From Bacteroidetes bacterium QH_1_64_81 (GTDB lineage: Bacteria; Bacteroidota; Rhodothermia; Rhodothermales; Salinibacteraceae): a stretch of 6,711 nucleotides of DNA. The DNA is taken from positions 1 through 6,711 of the forward strand of contig PXSX01000112.1 of assembly GCA_003022655.1 (NCBI GenBank), in the 5' to 3' direction. Of this stretch, positions 5,543-6,711 are shown in pieces; positions within the stretch are counted from its first letter, which is position 1; each line of letters begins with the position of its first letter. The translations under genes were made by a program, and so were the position numbers. A model generated the notes under the pieces. It was not told the DNA's origin. It worked only from the letters and a program-made list of their open reading frames with translations, and searched no databases.

Positions 5543-6705
5543 CTACGCCACGGCGACGTCGTACAGCGGAAATTGATCGCAGAGGGCGTTGACCTCCCGC
5601 TCGACGTCCGACTGTACCTCCTGGTCCTCCGGATCCTGAAGGACGCGGTCGATCATTTCCGCCACCCGGATAAATTCGTCCGGGCCGAAGCCGCGCGTGG
5701 TCATGGCGGGGGTGCCCAGGCGCAGGCCGCTGGTCACGAAGGGGCTCTTGTCGTCGAAGGGGACCATGTTCTTGTTGGCGGTGCCTTTGCATTCTCGACG
5801 ATCTGCTGCGAATAGTCGCGGAAGTCGGGACGGAGTGCCTCCTTGAACGCGACGGCCTTGGCGGCAATCACGTGCATGAGGGGACCGCCCTGCGTGCCGG
5901 GGAAGACGGCCGAGTCGAGCAGTTCGCTCATCATTTTGGTGCGCCCGCTCTTGCGGGCCGTCTTGCCGAAGGGGTTTTCGTAATCTTCCCCCACCAGGAT
6001 CATGCCGCCGCGCGGGCCGCGGAGCGTCTTGTGCGTGGTCGTGGTCACCACGTGGGTGTGCGGCATCGGGTCGTTGAGCACGCCGGCCGCGATGAGGCCG
6101 GCCGTGTGGGCCATGTCCATCCACAGGTATGCCCCCACCTCGTCGGCAATGTCGCGGAACGCTTCGTAGTCGAAGTCGCGCGGATAGGCGCTGGCCCCGA
6201 TCGAGATCATCTTGGGCTGCACCTCCTTCGCCCGGTCGCGCACCTTGTTCATGTCGATGCGCCCGGTGTCCTCTTCGACGCCGTAGTACTCCGCGTTGTA
6301 CAGGATGCCGGAAAAGTTGACGGGGGAGCCGTGCGTGAGGTGTCCGCCGTGCGACAGGTCGAGCCCGAGGAAGGTGTCGTCGGGATCGAGGAAAGTGAGG
6401 TAAACGGCACTGTTCGCCTGTGCCCCGGCATGGGGCTGCACGTTGACCCAGTCGCAGTCGTAGAGGTCTTTCGCCCGGTCGCGGGCCAACTCTTCGGCCT
6501 GATCGACATATTTGCAGCCGCCATAGTACCGCTTGCCGGGCAGGCCCTCGGCGTACTTGTTGGTGAGGGCCGTGCCCATTGCCTCCAGGACGGCCCGGGA
6601 GGCAAAGTTTTCGGAGGCGATCAGCTCCAGGCCCTCATCCTGGCGCTGCACTTCCTTTTGGATGACGTCGTAGATCTCGGGGTCCTGATTGCGGAGCGCA
6701 CTCAT
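5543..6705 (-). pseudogene. glyA: Serine hydroxymethyltransferase, internal deletion and frameshift
   Basis: GlyA is the PLP enzyme that interconverts serine plus tetrahydrofolate with glycine plus methylene-THF, the main cytosolic one-carbon source. From ATG 6705 the frame gives ELIASENF (residues 27-34), [15 protein letters not shown] (49-63), the [17 protein letters not shown] segment at 117-133, MDMAHTAGL (196-204) and [14 protein letters not shown] (221-234), where Lys226 is the PLP-binding lysine. An insertion of Bacteroidota type lies at 237-262. After VENAKA (303-308) the frame fails near 5782-5785. The next frame resumes at [20 protein letters not shown], includes the SGLRLGTPA arginine region, and ends at TAG 5545-5543. 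The block normally between these points, about 45 residues with the SGGTDNH motif, is absent. About 386 codons remain, and adding 45 gives about 431, normal for the family. As written, translation would end in a short wrong-frame tail after residue 308. Both flanks remain highly conserved, which points to a very recent lesion or a sequence error. Confidence 0.96.
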
Positions 6706-6711
6706 TGGGCT

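Noticed and set aside
5543..5800. Programmed ribosomal frameshifting as an explanation for the glyA break
   Set aside because: Frameshifting would restore the frame but not the missing conserved block of about 45 residues. No slippery heptamer with a downstream structure was recognised at the junction.

Overview
This window is G+C-rich, and every gene I can support lies on the minus strand. It looks like a housekeeping region of a bacterium from the Bacteroidota/Rhodothermota side, plausibly a Salinibacter-like halophile. That placement is inference. It rests on the high G+C, on the Bacteroidota-style insertion in the serine hydroxymethyltransferase (residues about 237-262), on the long C-terminal domain of the S41 protease with its DGDGIHPDV motif, and on the weak use of Shine-Dalgarno sites. 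No mobile element, CRISPR array, phage gene or defence system is visible.

Read in the direction of transcription (right to left), the layout is: glyA (serine hydroxymethyltransferase, broken, 6705-5543); an orotate-phosphoribosyltransferase-like gene (5447-4839); a short spacer with two different 14-bp tandem repeats; tatC (4734-3880); ctpA, an S41 C-terminal processing peptidase (3794-2133); a 226-bp spacer; a TSUP/TauE-SafE family permease (1906-1076); a METTL7/UbiE-like SAM methyltransferase (broken, 962-430); a gene-free stretch of 351 bp; and tRNA-Arg(UCG) (78-4). The first four genes are separated by 85-104 bp and could be cotranscribed. They do not form one pathway: glyA and the phosphoribosyltransferase belong to one-carbon and nucleotide metabolism, while TatC (folded-protein export) and CtpA (extracytoplasmic proteolysis) act at the membrane.

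The most notable observation is that two of the six protein genes carry the same kind of lesion. Both glyA and the methyltransferase are well conserved on either side of a sharp junction. At the junction a conserved internal block is missing (about 45 residues in glyA, about 26 in the methyltransferase) and the reading frame changes. By frame arithmetic both missing lengths are 1 modulo 3, most simply about 136 and 79 nt. Loss of glyA would be costly, so the first question is whether these are real deletions or sequence/assembly errors. The other four protein genes look intact. I see no convincing undescribed system here.
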